A stretch of 20,925 nucleotides of DNA, taken from contig JAICIG010000086.1 of NCBI GenBank assembly GCA_025924495.1, forward strand, positions 1-20,925, written 5' to 3'. How positions within the stretch are numbered: the first letter of the stretch is position 1; every line of letters starts with the position of its first letter. Shown here one piece after another: positions 1 to 8,274 of this stretch. Under the pieces are notes generated by a model that was not told the origin of the DNA, made no database searches, and saw nothing but the letters and a program-made list of their open reading frames with translations. Source of the stretch: Pirellulales bacterium. GTDB lineage: Bacteria; Planctomycetota; Planctomycetia; Pirellulales; JAICIG01. The position numbers and the translations under genes are program-made.

Positions 1-1329
1 TCGGCGGCCAACGGCGGCGAGCCCGGCCGCTTACCGAACTTTCGCCGGCCGCTGCCGAATCTGAACGAAATATCCTCACCCTACCTGGCGGGCATACTCG
101 ATGCTGCCGACGAGCAGATGCTGCTCTTGGAAACGATTCGCGGCTGCGTCTTCAAGTGCAAGTTCTGCTATTACCCGAAGAGCTACGACAGTCTTTACTT
201 TCTGTCGGAAGAGAAGATCGTCGCCAACCTGGAACATGCCCGGCAGCGCGGCGCGCGCGAAGTCGTGCTGCTCGATCCGACGCTCAATCAGAAGCGCGAC
301 TTCAACGCTTTCCTGCGTCTGCTTGCCAAAGCGAATGTCGAGCGGCAATTTACCTTCTTTGGCGAACTGCGCGCCGAAGGCATCACCGCCGAAACCGCGC
401 GACTGCTGCGCGAGGCGAACTTCACTGAGGTCGAAATCGGCCTGCAATCGATCGACCCCGCGGCCCAGGAGCTGATGGACCGCAAGAACAACATGAAGGC
501 CTTCGAGCGCGGCGTGCGCGCGATGCTCGATGCGGGGTTGGAGGTCAAGGTCGATCTCATCATCGGTCTGCCCGGCGACACCGAGGCGTCGATTCGCCGC
601 GGACTCGATTATCTGTGCACGAGCCGCTTGTACTCGTCGATCCAGGTTTTCAATCTGGCCATTCTGCCTGGCACGGCCTTCCGGCAAGAGGCCGAACAAC
701 TCGGGCTCAAGCATCAACCGCGCCCGCCCTACTATGTGCTCGGCACGCCGACCCTAAAGCTGGAACAGTTTTACGAACTGATGCAAGAAGCTCAGGAACG
801 GCTCGGCATCGAGTACGACCCGCTGCCGCAGCCGACGCTGGAGTTCGACGAGCTTCCGAACCTGACCCGCTCGATCCGCGTTGATCTCGATCAACCCTCG
901 CCAGCGCCGCTCTTGCGGCGACAGGAACAGCTCGCGCAGGCGCTGACGCTGTGGCTGCGATCGAGCGATTTTCATCGCGCTCGGCAAGCGGCCGCTCAGG
1001 CAATCGACCGCGTGCTGGCGGCGAATCCCTTCACCACCTTGCAGGTGGTGCTGGAGCCGACGGGCGATCTTCAGGCCTTGACGCTCGCGTGCCTTGAAAC
1101 GTGCGCTCGGGCCTGCTTCAGTCGGCCGACCTATCTCGATCGTTTTTACGCCGTGCAGCCCGGGCCGCCCAAAGGCGCCAAGCGGCTGGTGGTGCTCGCT
1201 CCTTGGCAGCGGCGTTCGCATGTGTCTTCTGAATGGATCAGCGGCATTGCCGATTACGGCACGCTCGTCTGGCGAGGCCACGCTTCGGCCAACGAAGAGC
1301 TCGACTTCCACGAGTACCTATTAGCCTAG
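1..1329 (+). CDS. B12-binding-type radical SAM protein, 3' part (5' truncated by window)
   Basis: The reading frame is open from the first base, so the gene starts upstream; 442 codons are visible. The radical SAM cluster-binding motif C-x3-C-x2-C (GCVFKCKFC) is at visible residues 49-56. Just before it is an SPYLxGxLD segment, which in B12-binding radical SAM enzymes typically links the cobalamin domain to the SAM barrel. The missing N-terminus is therefore probably a cobalamin-binding domain (inference). The barrel continues with GELRAEGI, EIGLQSID and a DLIIGLPGDT motif, all usual for the family. About 170 residues after the barrel form an extension I do not recognise, ending HEYLLA. Substrate unknown. 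It is not contiguous with the peptide cluster at the other end of the window, so a link is speculative. A small GC hairpin (GCGGC-GAA-GCCGC, 1352-1364) lies 22 bases after the stop but has no T-run. Confidence 0.85.
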   Translation, partial: SAANGGEPGRLPNFRRPLPNLNEISSPYLAGILDAADEQMLLLETIRGCVFKCKFCYYPKSYDSLYFLSEEKIVANLEHARQRGAREVVLLDPTLNQKRDFNAFLRLLAKANVERQFTFFGELRAEGITAETARLLREANFTEVEIGLQSIDPAAQELMDRKNNMKAFERGVRAMLDAGLEVKVDLIIGLPGDTEASIRRGLDYLCTSRLYSSIQVFNLAILPGTAFRQEAEQLGLKHQPRPPYYVLGTPTLKLEQFYELMQEAQERLGIEYDPLPQPTLEFDELPNLTRSIRVDLDQPSPAPLLRRQEQLAQALTLWLRSSDFHRARQAAAQAIDRVLAANPFTTLQVVLEPTGDLQALTLACLETCARACFSRPTYLDRFYAVQPGPPKGAKRLVVLAPWQRRSHVSSEWISGIADYGTLVWRGHASANEELDFHEYLLA

Positions 1330-1373
1330 GTAGGTTATGCTTTAGCCTAGCGCGGCGAAGCCGCAACTAAAAC

Positions 1374-1552
1374 CTTGTCGCTGCAGCAAGACTGCGGTGA
1401 CAACACTTCTTTGGGTGCCATGCCTTCGTCGGCGCCTCGCCGACGTAGGCATGTTGCCACTGCGAAAACGAGCATGCTTACCCGCTCGCTTATGCTCGCG
1501 GGAAAGCATGGCACCCAAATTCGATCAGCAAAGTTCTTGCTGTGGCGACAAG
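1374..1552. repeat. MITE/REP-like palindromic intergenic element
   Basis: This element fills much of the 404-base gene-free stretch 1330-1733. The outer arms 1374-1391 and 1535-1552 are inverted repeats matching at 16 of 18 positions. The inner arms 1410-1423 (TTTGGGTGCCATGC) and 1506-1519 are perfect 14-bp inverted repeats. Between them sit two further hairpins: 1419-1453, with CGTCGGCG facing CGCCGACG around CCT, and 1473-1510, with CATGCTT and CCCGC arms. The nested symmetry suggests a non-autonomous mobile repeat or a REP-like structured element. No transposase is present and no clear target-site duplication was identified. The remaining bases (1553-1733) hold only the ribosome binding site of the next gene. 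Confidence 0.7.
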
Positions 1553-1733
1553 ACTTTCGCCGTTAATAGCATAACAAATGAGCCCACGACGCGTTACGCT
1601 ATGAGCAGCGAGCGCATTGCCGCCGCGCAAGCGGATGCTCATATTCATGCTCATTAGATACGTGCTCGCGGCTCAGTTTTGTTATGCTGCAGCATAGCCC
1701 ACTCATCATTCTTTCTTCTACAGGGAGCTTCGA

Positions 1734-3116
1734 GTGAAACGCTTCATTCCCGCGGGGCTGTTTGTCATCTCGCTCGTATTGCCGACGCATACATCGCTGG
1801 CCGATGAAGCGGCGTCGCCGCTGGCGGCCTATGTTGCCAAGCCCGACGATAGCTTCGGCTGGGTCAAACGCCGCGAGGGCAAGCTGGGCGATAATTCGTA
1901 CGTCGAACTGACGCTCACCTCGCAAACCTGGCGGGACATCGCCTGGAAGCATCAGTTATTCATCATCAAGCCGAAACAGGTTCGCAATGCCGCCCAAGGC
2001 TTACTGCTGATCGGCGGCGGCAACTGGCGAGAAGAACTGGCGGCGCCGTTGGATGGAAAACAACCGGACGGCAAGCAACCGGATGACAAAGCGGCGCAGT
2101 TGCCCGGCGAAGCCGCGCTATTGGCTACGCTGGCGGCCGAGATCGGGTCGCCGGTGGCCGTGCTGCTGCACGTGCCGCAGCAGCCGATCTTTGGCGGCAT
2201 GCGTGAAGATGAAATCATTTCTTACACCTTCGAGCAATACATCAAGACGGGCGATGATACCTGGCCGCTCTTGCTGCCAATGGTCAAAAGCGCCGTGCGC
2301 GGCATGGACGCGGTGCAGCAGTTCGCCGAGCGCGAATGGCAGATGAAGATCGACAGGTTCACACTCACCGGCGCGTCGAAACGCGGCTGGACGACATGGC
2401 TGACAGCGGCGGTCGACGTCCGCGTGCAAGCCCTGGCGCCGATGGTGATCGACGTGCTGAACATGGGCCCGCAGATGAAGCATCAAATGGAAACGTGGGG
2501 CGGGTTTTCGGAACAGATCGAAGACTACACGAAGCGCGGCATCCAACAGCACATGAACAGCAAGCCCGGCGATAAGCTGCGCGGCATTGTCGATCCGTAT
2601 AGCTATCGCCAGAATCTGATTCAACCCAAGCTCATTCTGCTCGGCACGAATGATCGTTACTGGACGCTCGACGCCTTGAACCTGTACTGGAACGATCTGG
2701 AAGGCGAAAAGCACGTCCTGTACGTGCCGAATCAGGGGCATAAGCTGGCCGATCCGCAGCGCGTGGTCGGCAGCATCGCGGCCCTGCACCGCCACTCGAC
2801 TGGCGAGCTGGCGCTACCGAAGCTGAACTGGAAGCTCGCCGACGACGACCGGAAGCTCCACCTGCATTTAAAATCGAGCACTTCGCCCGCGCACGCCTTG
2901 GCCTGGATCGCAACTTCGCCGACGCGAGATTTCCGCGAAGCCAAGTGGACGAGCGAGAAATTGGAGCTGGTCGACGGCGCCTATCGCTACGCTTTGCCGG
3001 TTCCTGAGACTGGCTATGCCGCGATGCTCGGCGAGTTGAAGTTCGAAAGCAATTCGCTTCCTTATTATTTGTCGACGAACGTGCAGATCGTGCCGGCGCC
3101 GAAAAAAGAGAAATAG
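1734..3116 (+). CDS. PhoPQ-activated pathogenicity-related family hydrolase (secreted)
   Basis: This 460-residue protein has the features of the PhoPQ_related family (PF10142), alpha/beta-hydrolase-like proteins of poorly defined substrate. The GTG start is supported by GGGAG at 1723-1727, six bases upstream. The N-terminus (MKRF, then a hydrophobic stretch to about residue 23, then ADEA) reads as a Sec signal peptide, so the protein is probably exported. Family features include the early SFGWVK and LTSQTWRDIAWKHQL segments, GGGNWR near residue 97, the nucleophile motif LTGASKRGW with Ser215, an Asp in LGTNDRYW (about 307) and His336 in NQGHKLAD, which together form a plausible catalytic triad. 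Residues 107-119 carry a short near-repeat (DGKQP, DGKQP, DDK), a local expansion. It stands alone between two structured intergenic repeats, so it is probably monocistronic. The family call is firm; the reaction is unknown. Confidence 0.88.
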   Translation: MKRFIPAGLFVISLVLPTHTSLADEAASPLAAYVAKPDDSFGWVKRREGKLGDNSYVELTLTSQTWRDIAWKHQLFIIKPKQVRNAAQGLLLIGGGNWREELAAPLDGKQPDGKQPDDKAAQLPGEAALLATLAAEIGSPVAVLLHVPQQPIFGGMREDEIISYTFEQYIKTGDDTWPLLLPMVKSAVRGMDAVQQFAEREWQMKIDRFTLTGASKRGWTTWLTAAVDVRVQALAPMVIDVLNMGPQMKHQMETWGGFSEQIEDYTKRGIQQHMNSKPGDKLRGIVDPYSYRQNLIQPKLILLGTNDRYWTLDALNLYWNDLEGEKHVLYVPNQGHKLADPQRVVGSIAALHRHSTGELALPKLNWKLADDDRKLHLHLKSSTSPAHALAWIATSPTRDFREAKWTSEKLELVDGAYRYALPVPETGYAAMLGELKFESNSLPYYLSTNVQIVPAPKKEK

Positions 3117-3131
3117 ACCGACCGCCGCGTT

Positions 3132-3231
3132 GTAGGGAACGCCCTCTGTGGCGTTCCGCAGAGCCGCGATGGATTATCCAATGCAGCGCGGCTGGGCGCC
3201 GTGAAGGAACGCCACAGAGGGCGTTCCCTAC
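3132..3231. repeat. Perfect 26-bp inverted repeat with nested palindromes
   Basis: The arms 3132-3157 and 3206-3231 are exact reverse complements over 26 bases; the left arm begins GTAGGGAACGCCCTCTGTGG. Inside, AGCCGCG (3162-3168) pairs with CGCGGCT (3187-3193), and the centre TGGA-TTA-TCCA (3170-3180) pairs again, so the whole 100 bases can fold into one long stem or cruciform. It lies between the stop of the PhoPQ-related gene and the aldehyde dehydrogenase. It could terminate transcription in RNA form or be a small repeat element. There is no T-run typical of an intrinsic terminator, so a dispersed repeat is the better reading. Confidence 0.75.
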
Positions 3232-3288
3232 GAAGGATCGAGATGTCATGATGGGTTTCAATAACTGCAACTCACGAGAGACATCAAC

Positions 3289-4698
3289 ATGAAAATGTTC
3301 CTTCGCGGCCGCTGGGTCGATAAGCCCGAGAAGATCGAGGTCAAAAATCCCTTCGACGGCGCCACGATCGATGTTGTCCCCAAAGCGGCGGTCGCCGATG
3401 TCGACGCGGCGCTGGCCAGCGCCGTCGAGGGCGCGAAGATTATGCGCCATTTGCCCGGCTGCGAGCGTTTCAAGATTCTCTCCCGCGCCGCCGAATTGCT
3501 CCGCGAGCGCAAGGAAGACCTGGGGCGAACCATCAGCCAGGAAGAAGGCAAAACGCTGGCCGAGGGGCGCGGCGAAGTCGAGCGGGCCGTCGAGACCATG
3601 CAGCTCTCCGCCGAAGAAGCCAAGCGTCTCACAGGCGAAGTCTTGCCGCTCGATGGCGCCCCCGGCGCCGCCGGCAAGCTCGGCTTTACCTTGAGAGTGC
3701 CTTGCGGCGTGGTAGCGGCAATTACGCCGTTCAACTTTCCGCTCAATCTCGTCTGCCACAAAGTCGGCCCCGCTTTAGCGGCCGGCAATGCCGTGGTGGT
3801 CAAGCCGGCCAGCGACACGCCGCTCTCGGCCTTGCGGTTGGTCGAGATCCTGCTCGAAGCGGGCTTGCCTCCCTTGGCCATCGCCTGCATTACCGGCTCG
3901 GGCGGTTCGATTGGCGATGCGCTGGTCCGCGACCCGCGCGTGCGCAAGGTTACCTTCACCGGCAGCCGCGACGTTGGCGAACATTTGTGCCGGACGGCCG
4001 GTCTCAAGAAAGTCACGCTCGAACTCGGTTCCAACAGCCCGTTGGTCGTGCTGCCCGATGCCGATTTGGAAAAAGTGGCTGCCGCGACAGTCACGACAGG
4101 CTACGGCAACGCCGGGCAAACGTGCATCTCCACGCAGCGCGTGATCGCCACTCGCGCCGTGTATGGCGACCTGATCGATCTCTTAAAGCCGAAAGTAGCC
4201 GCTATCAAGGCAGGCAATCAGCTCGATCCGGCCATGCAGATGGGTCCCATGGTTCGCGAGGCCGATGCGATTCGCGTCGGCCAATGGATCGACGAAGCCG
4301 TCGCCGCCGGCGCCCGCCTTGTCACCGGCGGCAAGCGGAACGGCGCGGTTTACGAGCCCACCTTGGTCGCCGACGTCGACCCGCGCATGAAGATCAGTTG
4401 CGACGAATTGTTCGGCCCTGCGGTGGCGGTGACGCCGGCCGAAGACATCGAACAGGCGATCGGGCTCGCCAACGATTCGAATTATGGCCTAAGCGCCGGC
4501 ATCTTCACGCAGAACCTAGATTGGGCCGTCAAGTTCGCCCGCGAAGTCGACTCCGGCAACATCCATATCAACTGGGGGCCGGCCTGGCGCGCCGATCTGA
4601 TGCCGTATGGCGGCCTCAAAGACAGCGGCTTCGGCAAAGAAGGGCCGAAGTATGCTATCGAAGAAATGACCGAGCTCAAGACCGTCGTGATTCATTAA
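3289..4698 (+). CDS. NAD(P)-dependent aldehyde dehydrogenase
   Basis: The 469-residue length and motif order are those of the aldehyde dehydrogenase superfamily, which oxidises aldehydes to acids with NAD(P)+. Visible motifs are TPFNFP with the oxyanion Asn149, VVKPAS with Lys172 (cofactor ribose/phosphate contact), FTGS at 223-226 in the cofactor-binding fold, the general-base Glu245 in LELGSNSP, and the nucleophile Cys279 in NAGQTCISTQR. The later PTLVADVDP and DELFGPAVAV blocks and the GGLKDSGFGKEGP C-terminal block are also present. The enzyme looks complete and active and should be cytosolic. The start is ATG with only a weak purine-rich stretch (CGAGAGA) upstream. Its stop overlaps the start of the methyltransferase in TAATG, so the two are probably co-translated. 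The aldehyde substrate cannot be assigned from sequence; succinate-semialdehyde- or phosphonoacetaldehyde-type enzymes are among the candidates. Confidence 0.92.
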   Translation: MKMFLRGRWVDKPEKIEVKNPFDGATIDVVPKAAVADVDAALASAVEGAKIMRHLPGCERFKILSRAAELLRERKEDLGRTISQEEGKTLAEGRGEVERAVETMQLSAEEAKRLTGEVLPLDGAPGAAGKLGFTLRVPCGVVAAITPFNFPLNLVCHKVGPALAAGNAVVVKPASDTPLSALRLVEILLEAGLPPLAIACITGSGGSIGDALVRDPRVRKVTFTGSRDVGEHLCRTAGLKKVTLELGSNSPLVVLPDADLEKVAAATVTTGYGNAGQTCISTQRVIATRAVYGDLIDLLKPKVAAIKAGNQLDPAMQMGPMVREADAIRVGQWIDEAVAAGARLVTGGKRNGAVYEPTLVADVDPRMKISCDELFGPAVAVTPAEDIEQAIGLANDSNYGLSAGIFTQNLDWAVKFAREVDSGNIHINWGPAWRADLMPYGGLKDSGFGKEGPKYAIEEMTELKTVVIH

Positions 4699-5531
4699 TG
4701 CCAGAACCCAGCGATCTTCAGCGCACTGCCGCGGTGCGCGAACATAACCGCCGAGCGTGGAATGCGCTCGTGCTCAAGAAGCAACGTTTCACGACGCCGG
4801 CGCCCGATGACGATTTGCGCGATCCGCTCGGCACGGTCGATGGGCTTGGTTGGCTGGGCGGCAGCGTGGCGGGCAAGCGGCTGTTGTGTCTGGCCGCCGG
4901 CGGCGGACGGCAAAGTGCACTGTATGCCGCGGCAGGGGCTGAGGTAACCGTCGTCGATCTTAGCCCGGAAATGCTGGCCCTCGATCGGCAGGTGGCCGCT
5001 GAACGAGGGCTGAATATTCGCGTCGTCGAAACCTCGATGGACGATCTTTCGGGACTGGTCAGCGCCAGCTTCGACATGGTAATCCACCCGGTGAGCACGT
5101 GCTATGTGCCCGATATTCACGCGGTTTACCGCGAAGTGGCTCGCGTCACGGCGCCGGGCGGCGTCTACATCAGCCAGCACAAGCAACCGACCAGCTTGCA
5201 AGCGGCCGTCGAACCTTCGGCGCGCGGGTACGAATTGCTCGAACCGTATTACCGCAGCGGCCCGCTGCCGCCGGTGATCGGCAGTCAGCATCGCGAGGAA
5301 GGAACGCTCGAGTTCCTGCATCGCTGGGAGGAACTGATTGGCGGGATGTGCCGCGCTGGCTTCGTGATTGAAGATCTTGTCGAGCCGATGCACGCCAAAT
5401 CGGACGCCGCGCCCGGCACGTTCGGCCATCGCAGTCGTTACGTCGCCGCCTACGTGCGGATTAAGGCCCGCCGTCTCGGCGCGCGCTTGAGCGCAACCGC
5501 CAGCCGAGTCTGGATCCCCGACTCGGACTAA
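4698..5531 (+). CDS. Class I SAM-dependent methyltransferase
   Basis: The 277-residue protein starts at the ATG that shares its A with the TAA stop of the aldehyde dehydrogenase (TAATG). The same frame stays open far upstream, but that part only shadows the dehydrogenase and was discarded. The SAM-binding glycine-rich motif I is at residues 62-72 (LLCLAAGGGRQ), followed by the acidic residue ending the second strand in VTVVDLSPEML (Asp87). A post-I block (MDDLSGLVSASFDMVIH) and a motif III-like GGVYISQHK follow. This is the usual order of small-molecule methyltransferases of the Methyltransf_11/25 type. The C-terminal half carries a YRSGPLPPVIGSQHREEGTLEFLHR-like substrate region often seen in bacterial paralogues. 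The substrate is unknown. The overlap implies joint expression with the dehydrogenase, though a common pathway is only inference. Confidence 0.87.
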   Translation: MPEPSDLQRTAAVREHNRRAWNALVLKKQRFTTPAPDDDLRDPLGTVDGLGWLGGSVAGKRLLCLAAGGGRQSALYAAAGAEVTVVDLSPEMLALDRQVAAERGLNIRVVETSMDDLSGLVSASFDMVIHPVSTCYVPDIHAVYREVARVTAPGGVYISQHKQPTSLQAAVEPSARGYELLEPYYRSGPLPPVIGSQHREEGTLEFLHRWEELIGGMCRAGFVIEDLVEPMHAKSDAAPGTFGHRSRYVAAYVRIKARRLGARLSATASRVWIPDSD

Positions 5532-5725
5532 GCGGGATATTTGCAATCAAATGTTCCGGGCGCTGACATCTTATTGAAACGTCTAGAGGGCAACTCGAGT
5601 CCGCGTTGAGCCTTTTTTGGGGACAGTTGATCTCCGACGTCAACTCTGCTGAGAAGATCGCGCGCTCGAACCGAAAAAGCTGCCCGACACTTGTTATTAA
5701 TTCAATGGAGATTAAATAAATTTAA

Positions 5726-5754
5726 TTGACAGCTCGCTGGCGCGCCGCGATAAT
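5726..5754 (+). promoter_or_regulatory. Sigma70-like promoter upstream of first DUF1559 module
   Basis: TTGACA at 5726-5731 and GATAAT at 5749-5754 are separated by exactly 17 bases. An AT-rich stretch (about 5690-5725), like an UP element, lies directly upstream. This matches the sigma70 consensus at 11 of 12 positions. It sits in the 609-base gap 5532-6140, in which I found no convincing gene. If used, it would give a leader of roughly 380 bases before the DUF1559 start at 6141; whether that leader has a regulatory role is unknown. Confidence 0.6.
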
Positions 5755-6140
5755 CACGCGCGTCTGCGAGGTTCGCGGCCGCCCGCACCTGATGGGGCTT
5801 CGCGCGAAGCGAACACGTATCAATTCACCATTGAGCGCCGGGATTCTCCGAGCGAGCCAGGGTCTCACGAAAAGAGGATACAGTGAGAAGCGCGGCACTC
5901 GCGACTTTACAGCGATCCGTCTGCGGAGCCGCGGACAGCCAACAGCGCTTGCACATTGGGCGCTCGCGAGGCCCCAGCGCTCTCTCGCAACCGCTCCCAG
6001 CCAGCGGTCTGCTCTCCTTCTCTTGGCGATTGCCATTGGCAAAATCAGCGGCAGGCAAAACATCCTGAAGACGTTTTCATCGTACATCGGCAGTTTTCAT
6101 TCTCTCGACTGCCAGGTTCTAACCGCGAGGAGCTAATCTC

Positions 6141-7112
6141 ATGGGTAACCAGGTGACTTCTGCATCGTTGCATTTGCGGCGGCGTTCGATCGTGCGTTCC
6201 GGCTTTACCCTGGTCGAGCTGCTCGTCGTGATCGCAATCATTGGCATCTTAATTGCGCTCTTGCTGCCCGCGGTCCAGGCGGCGCGCGAGGCGGCCCGAC
6301 GCTCGCAATGCACGAACAATTTGAAGCAAATCGGCCTGGGAATGCACAATTACCACGATATCTACAGGGCTCTTCCGGTTGGCGCCTACGCCTGCTGCTG
6401 GGGAACGTGGAAGGTGGCGCTGCTGCCCTATATCGAGCAGGTCAATTTGCGGCAGCTCTATGTGGACAACAATAAATACGGCACGCCCGTGGACAATGCC
6501 CGCTACGCCCATGCGGTCAATTTGCCCGTGACGACAACGCACATTCCGACGTACCAGTGCCCCAGCGACTCGCCTAATCCCAATACGTTCATTTCCAAAA
6601 TCACCTCGGACAATTACTCGGTGAACTATGGCAACACAGGATTGGGTCAGCAGGCCACGTTGAACGGCATCAAGTTCGGCGGCGCCCCTTTTTCGAATTC
6701 CGGTTCTACCACATCGGATCCGAAGGTCTATAACTTTCGAGACATCCGCGATGGTTTGAGCAATACGTTGATGGTCGCCGAAGTGATCCAGGGAATTGGC
6801 AATGACTTGCGAGGTTTTTCCTGGTGGGGAGACGCGTCCGGCTTCGAGACCTACCTGGCGCCCAACAGCTCGTTGCCCGACGTGATCTATACGACCGGTT
6901 ATTGCAACAATCAGCCGCAGCAGGGTCTGCCATGCATCGGAACGCCAACGGCCACACAACCTTCCATGTATGGTTCGCGCAGCCGGCATCCGGCTGGCGT
7001 TCAAGTGGTCGCCTGCGATGGGTCGACCCATTTCGTAAATGATTCGGTTTCTCTGCTGATCTGGCAGATGTCTTCGACGACGCAAGGAGCAGAACAGGCC
7101 GAGGCTTGGTAA
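6141..7112 (+). CDS. DUF1559 domain protein with prepilin-type N-terminus (copy 1)
   Basis: The 323-residue protein begins with a type IV pilin-like leader: basic residues, then [18 protein letters not shown], with cleavage and N-methylation expected after Gly21. It continues with [17 protein letters not shown] and TNNLKQIG, hallmarks of planctomycete DUF1559 proteins. Near the C-terminus, [13 protein letters not shown] is the H-x9-DG signature of the family. The protein is expected to sit in the cytoplasmic membrane by its N-terminal helix with a large extracytoplasmic domain, in a pseudopilin-like way. The exact function of the family is not established. The ATG is set by GAGGAG at 6127-6132, eight bases upstream. 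A lipoprotein gene follows after 142 bases, and the same pair recurs at 8275-9807, so this is one unit of a duplication. Confidence 0.92.
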   Translation: MGNQVTSASLHLRRRSIVRSGFTLVELLVVIAIIGILIALLLPAVQAAREAARRSQCTNNLKQIGLGMHNYHDIYRALPVGAYACCWGTWKVALLPYIEQVNLRQLYVDNNKYGTPVDNARYAHAVNLPVTTTHIPTYQCPSDSPNPNTFISKITSDNYSVNYGNTGLGQQATLNGIKFGGAPFSNSGSTTSDPKVYNFRDIRDGLSNTLMVAEVIQGIGNDLRGFSWWGDASGFETYLAPNSSLPDVIYTTGYCNNQPQQGLPCIGTPTATQPSMYGSRSRHPAGVQVVACDGSTHFVNDSVSLLIWQMSSTTQGAEQAEAW

Positions 7113-7254
7113 GGAAGCTCAGCCGGCAGCTTCCTCGATCGCAGCGCTCTCCTTGTCGCAAGAGGACTGGGCACGACCAGGCGATCGGGAGAAATTGCTT
7201 CCCTCGCCTAACTAAAGATCTTTTCGAGTTTCAGACTGTACGTGAGGAGTCTTC

Positions 7255-7671
7255 ATGGAACGGCGGCAATTGTTGCTAGCGGCGGCCTGTTTGCTGGTCG
7301 CCATTGGTTGCGGCCAAAAAGAGGCGAACAATCGACTGCCGGTCTCGGGCAAGGTGACGTTGAAGGGCGCGCCCCTGGACAACGGCTCCATCCAGTTCAT
7401 GCCGCCCGACGTGGGCGGTCAATTTGGCGGCGGCGCAGTCATCGCTAACGGAGAGTATTCCATCCCCAAACAGCAAGGCTTGCCCGTCGGGAAGTACAAA
7501 GTCGTGATCTCGGCCGGAACTCCCGGCCCGCCTGTTCCCGAAGGAGAAGCCCCTGGCGAGTCGGGCCCGCCGGCAGAAGAGCGCATCCCGCCAGAGTTCA
7601 ACGTGAATAGCGACAAGATTGTCGAAGTCGCCGCCGGGAAGGAAAACGTCTTTAATTTTGACATCCCCTAG
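7255..7671 (+). CDS. Small transthyretin/carboxypeptidase-regulatory-like lipoprotein (copy 1)
   Basis: The 138-residue product starts with a basic n-region and a hydrophobic helix ending VAIGC, giving a lipobox-like site with Cys19 as the lipidated residue. The mature part opens PVSGKVTLKGAPLDNGSIQF, the beta-sandwich opening typical of small planctomycete lipoproteins related to the carboxypeptidase regulatory / transthyretin-like fold. A YSIPKQQGLPVGKYKVVISAG strand pair follows, as does a Pro/Gly/Glu-rich loop (PGPPVPEGEAPGESGPPAEE). The protein ends NVFNFDIP. The start is supported by GAGGAG at 7244-7249. It follows the DUF1559 gene with no visible promoter in the 142-base gap, so the two are probably one transcript. 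Its role is unknown; surface or periplasmic attachment near the pseudopilin-like partner is inference. Confidence 0.85.
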   Translation: MERRQLLLAAACLLVAIGCGQKEANNRLPVSGKVTLKGAPLDNGSIQFMPPDVGGQFGGGAVIANGEYSIPKQQGLPVGKYKVVISAGTPGPPVPEGEAPGESGPPAEERIPPEFNVNSDKIVEVAAGKENVFNFDIP

Positions 7672-7760
7672 CGCACTCTCCGCGCTTAGGTCCAGCGGTT
7701 AGGTGCATAGTGCGGCGCGCTAGGGCCGCCCGCGCTAAACCGACTAAATCCTCGCTGGAG

Positions 7761-7781
7761 GATCAGCAGCTCTTGCTGATC
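7761..7781 (+). terminator. Hairpin after first DUF1559-lipoprotein unit (possible terminator)
   Basis: GATCAGCA (7761-7768) and TGCTGATC (7774-7781) form a perfect 8-bp stem around the 5-base loop GCTCT. It lies 90 bases after the lipoprotein stop, inside the 603-base gene-free stretch 7672-8274. A smaller GCGGC/GCCGC hairpin (7712-7729) lies just upstream. Neither has a clear T-run, so termination is only a possibility. The rest of the gap holds the next promoter and leader. Confidence 0.35.
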
Positions 7782-8094
7782 TCTTCGCTGAAATCGGCAG
7801 CCATTTCCCCAGCAGACTTGCGAGGCTGGTCTTGGTTTCGCCGCTAACTCATGTAACTGCCGTCGGCCTTGCAACCGAATTCCCTCTCCGCTGCCCTCGC
7901 CCCGGTTGCGAAAGTAGTCCCGCGAGCGACGACATCAACTCGCCTGACGGCGGCCGAGTCTGGCAAATGCACGATTAATCGCTTCTGGCACGCGACTCTC
8001 CCTTCGGTCTCCGTCGTGTTCCCGCACTAACATGCCATCAAGGCGCTGCCACAGCCAGTGTTGTGTGTAGTAAAATATTTTATTTTATAGTTTG

Positions 8095-8123
8095 TTGACA
8101 GACAGCAGACGCCGTCTAATAAT
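8095..8123 (+). promoter_or_regulatory. Sigma70-like promoter upstream of second DUF1559 module
   Basis: TTGACA (8095-8100) is followed after 17 bases by AATAAT (8118-8123), an 11 of 12 consensus match. A very AT-rich stretch (about 8068-8092, containing TAAAATATTTTATTTTATAG) sits immediately upstream. The architecture matches the promoter before copy 1. The start codon of the DUF1559 gene is about 150 bases downstream. Confidence 0.6.
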
Positions 8124-8274
8124 CAACGCCGTCCGCCATGTCTCCAAGGACCTCTCGTTGTTCCAGCAATGTCCTGCCGCCACAGCGGAAAATGCTCGCG
8201 CGTCCTTTCATCGCAACTTGGCGGGTTCTCTCAGCTGTTTTTTTGCCAGGCCTTCATGGCGAGGAGATGATTTC

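Noticed and set aside
1374..1552. CRISPR-like reading of the repeated hairpin units
   Set aside because: The units are inverted, not direct repeats with spacers, and no cas gene is present.
2118..3759. Long minus-strand frames opposite the PhoPQ-related and aldehyde dehydrogenase genes
   Set aside because: Antisense shadows of well-supported genes in GC-rich DNA; no family motifs.
3702..4697. Long open + frame running through the aldehyde dehydrogenase into the methyltransferase
   Set aside because: The upstream part is Arg/Gln-rich shadow of the dehydrogenase in another frame. The real gene begins at the ATG of the TAATG overlap.
5726..6136. 136-codon + frame in the gap before the first DUF1559 gene
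   Set aside because: Arg/Ser-rich, low-complexity translation, no ribosome binding site, and it overlaps the predicted promoter and leader.
8092..8274. 61-residue N-terminal extension of the second DUF1559 protein from a TTG
   Set aside because: It overlaps the predicted promoter, and the ATG at 8275 has GAGGAG and matches the start of copy 1.
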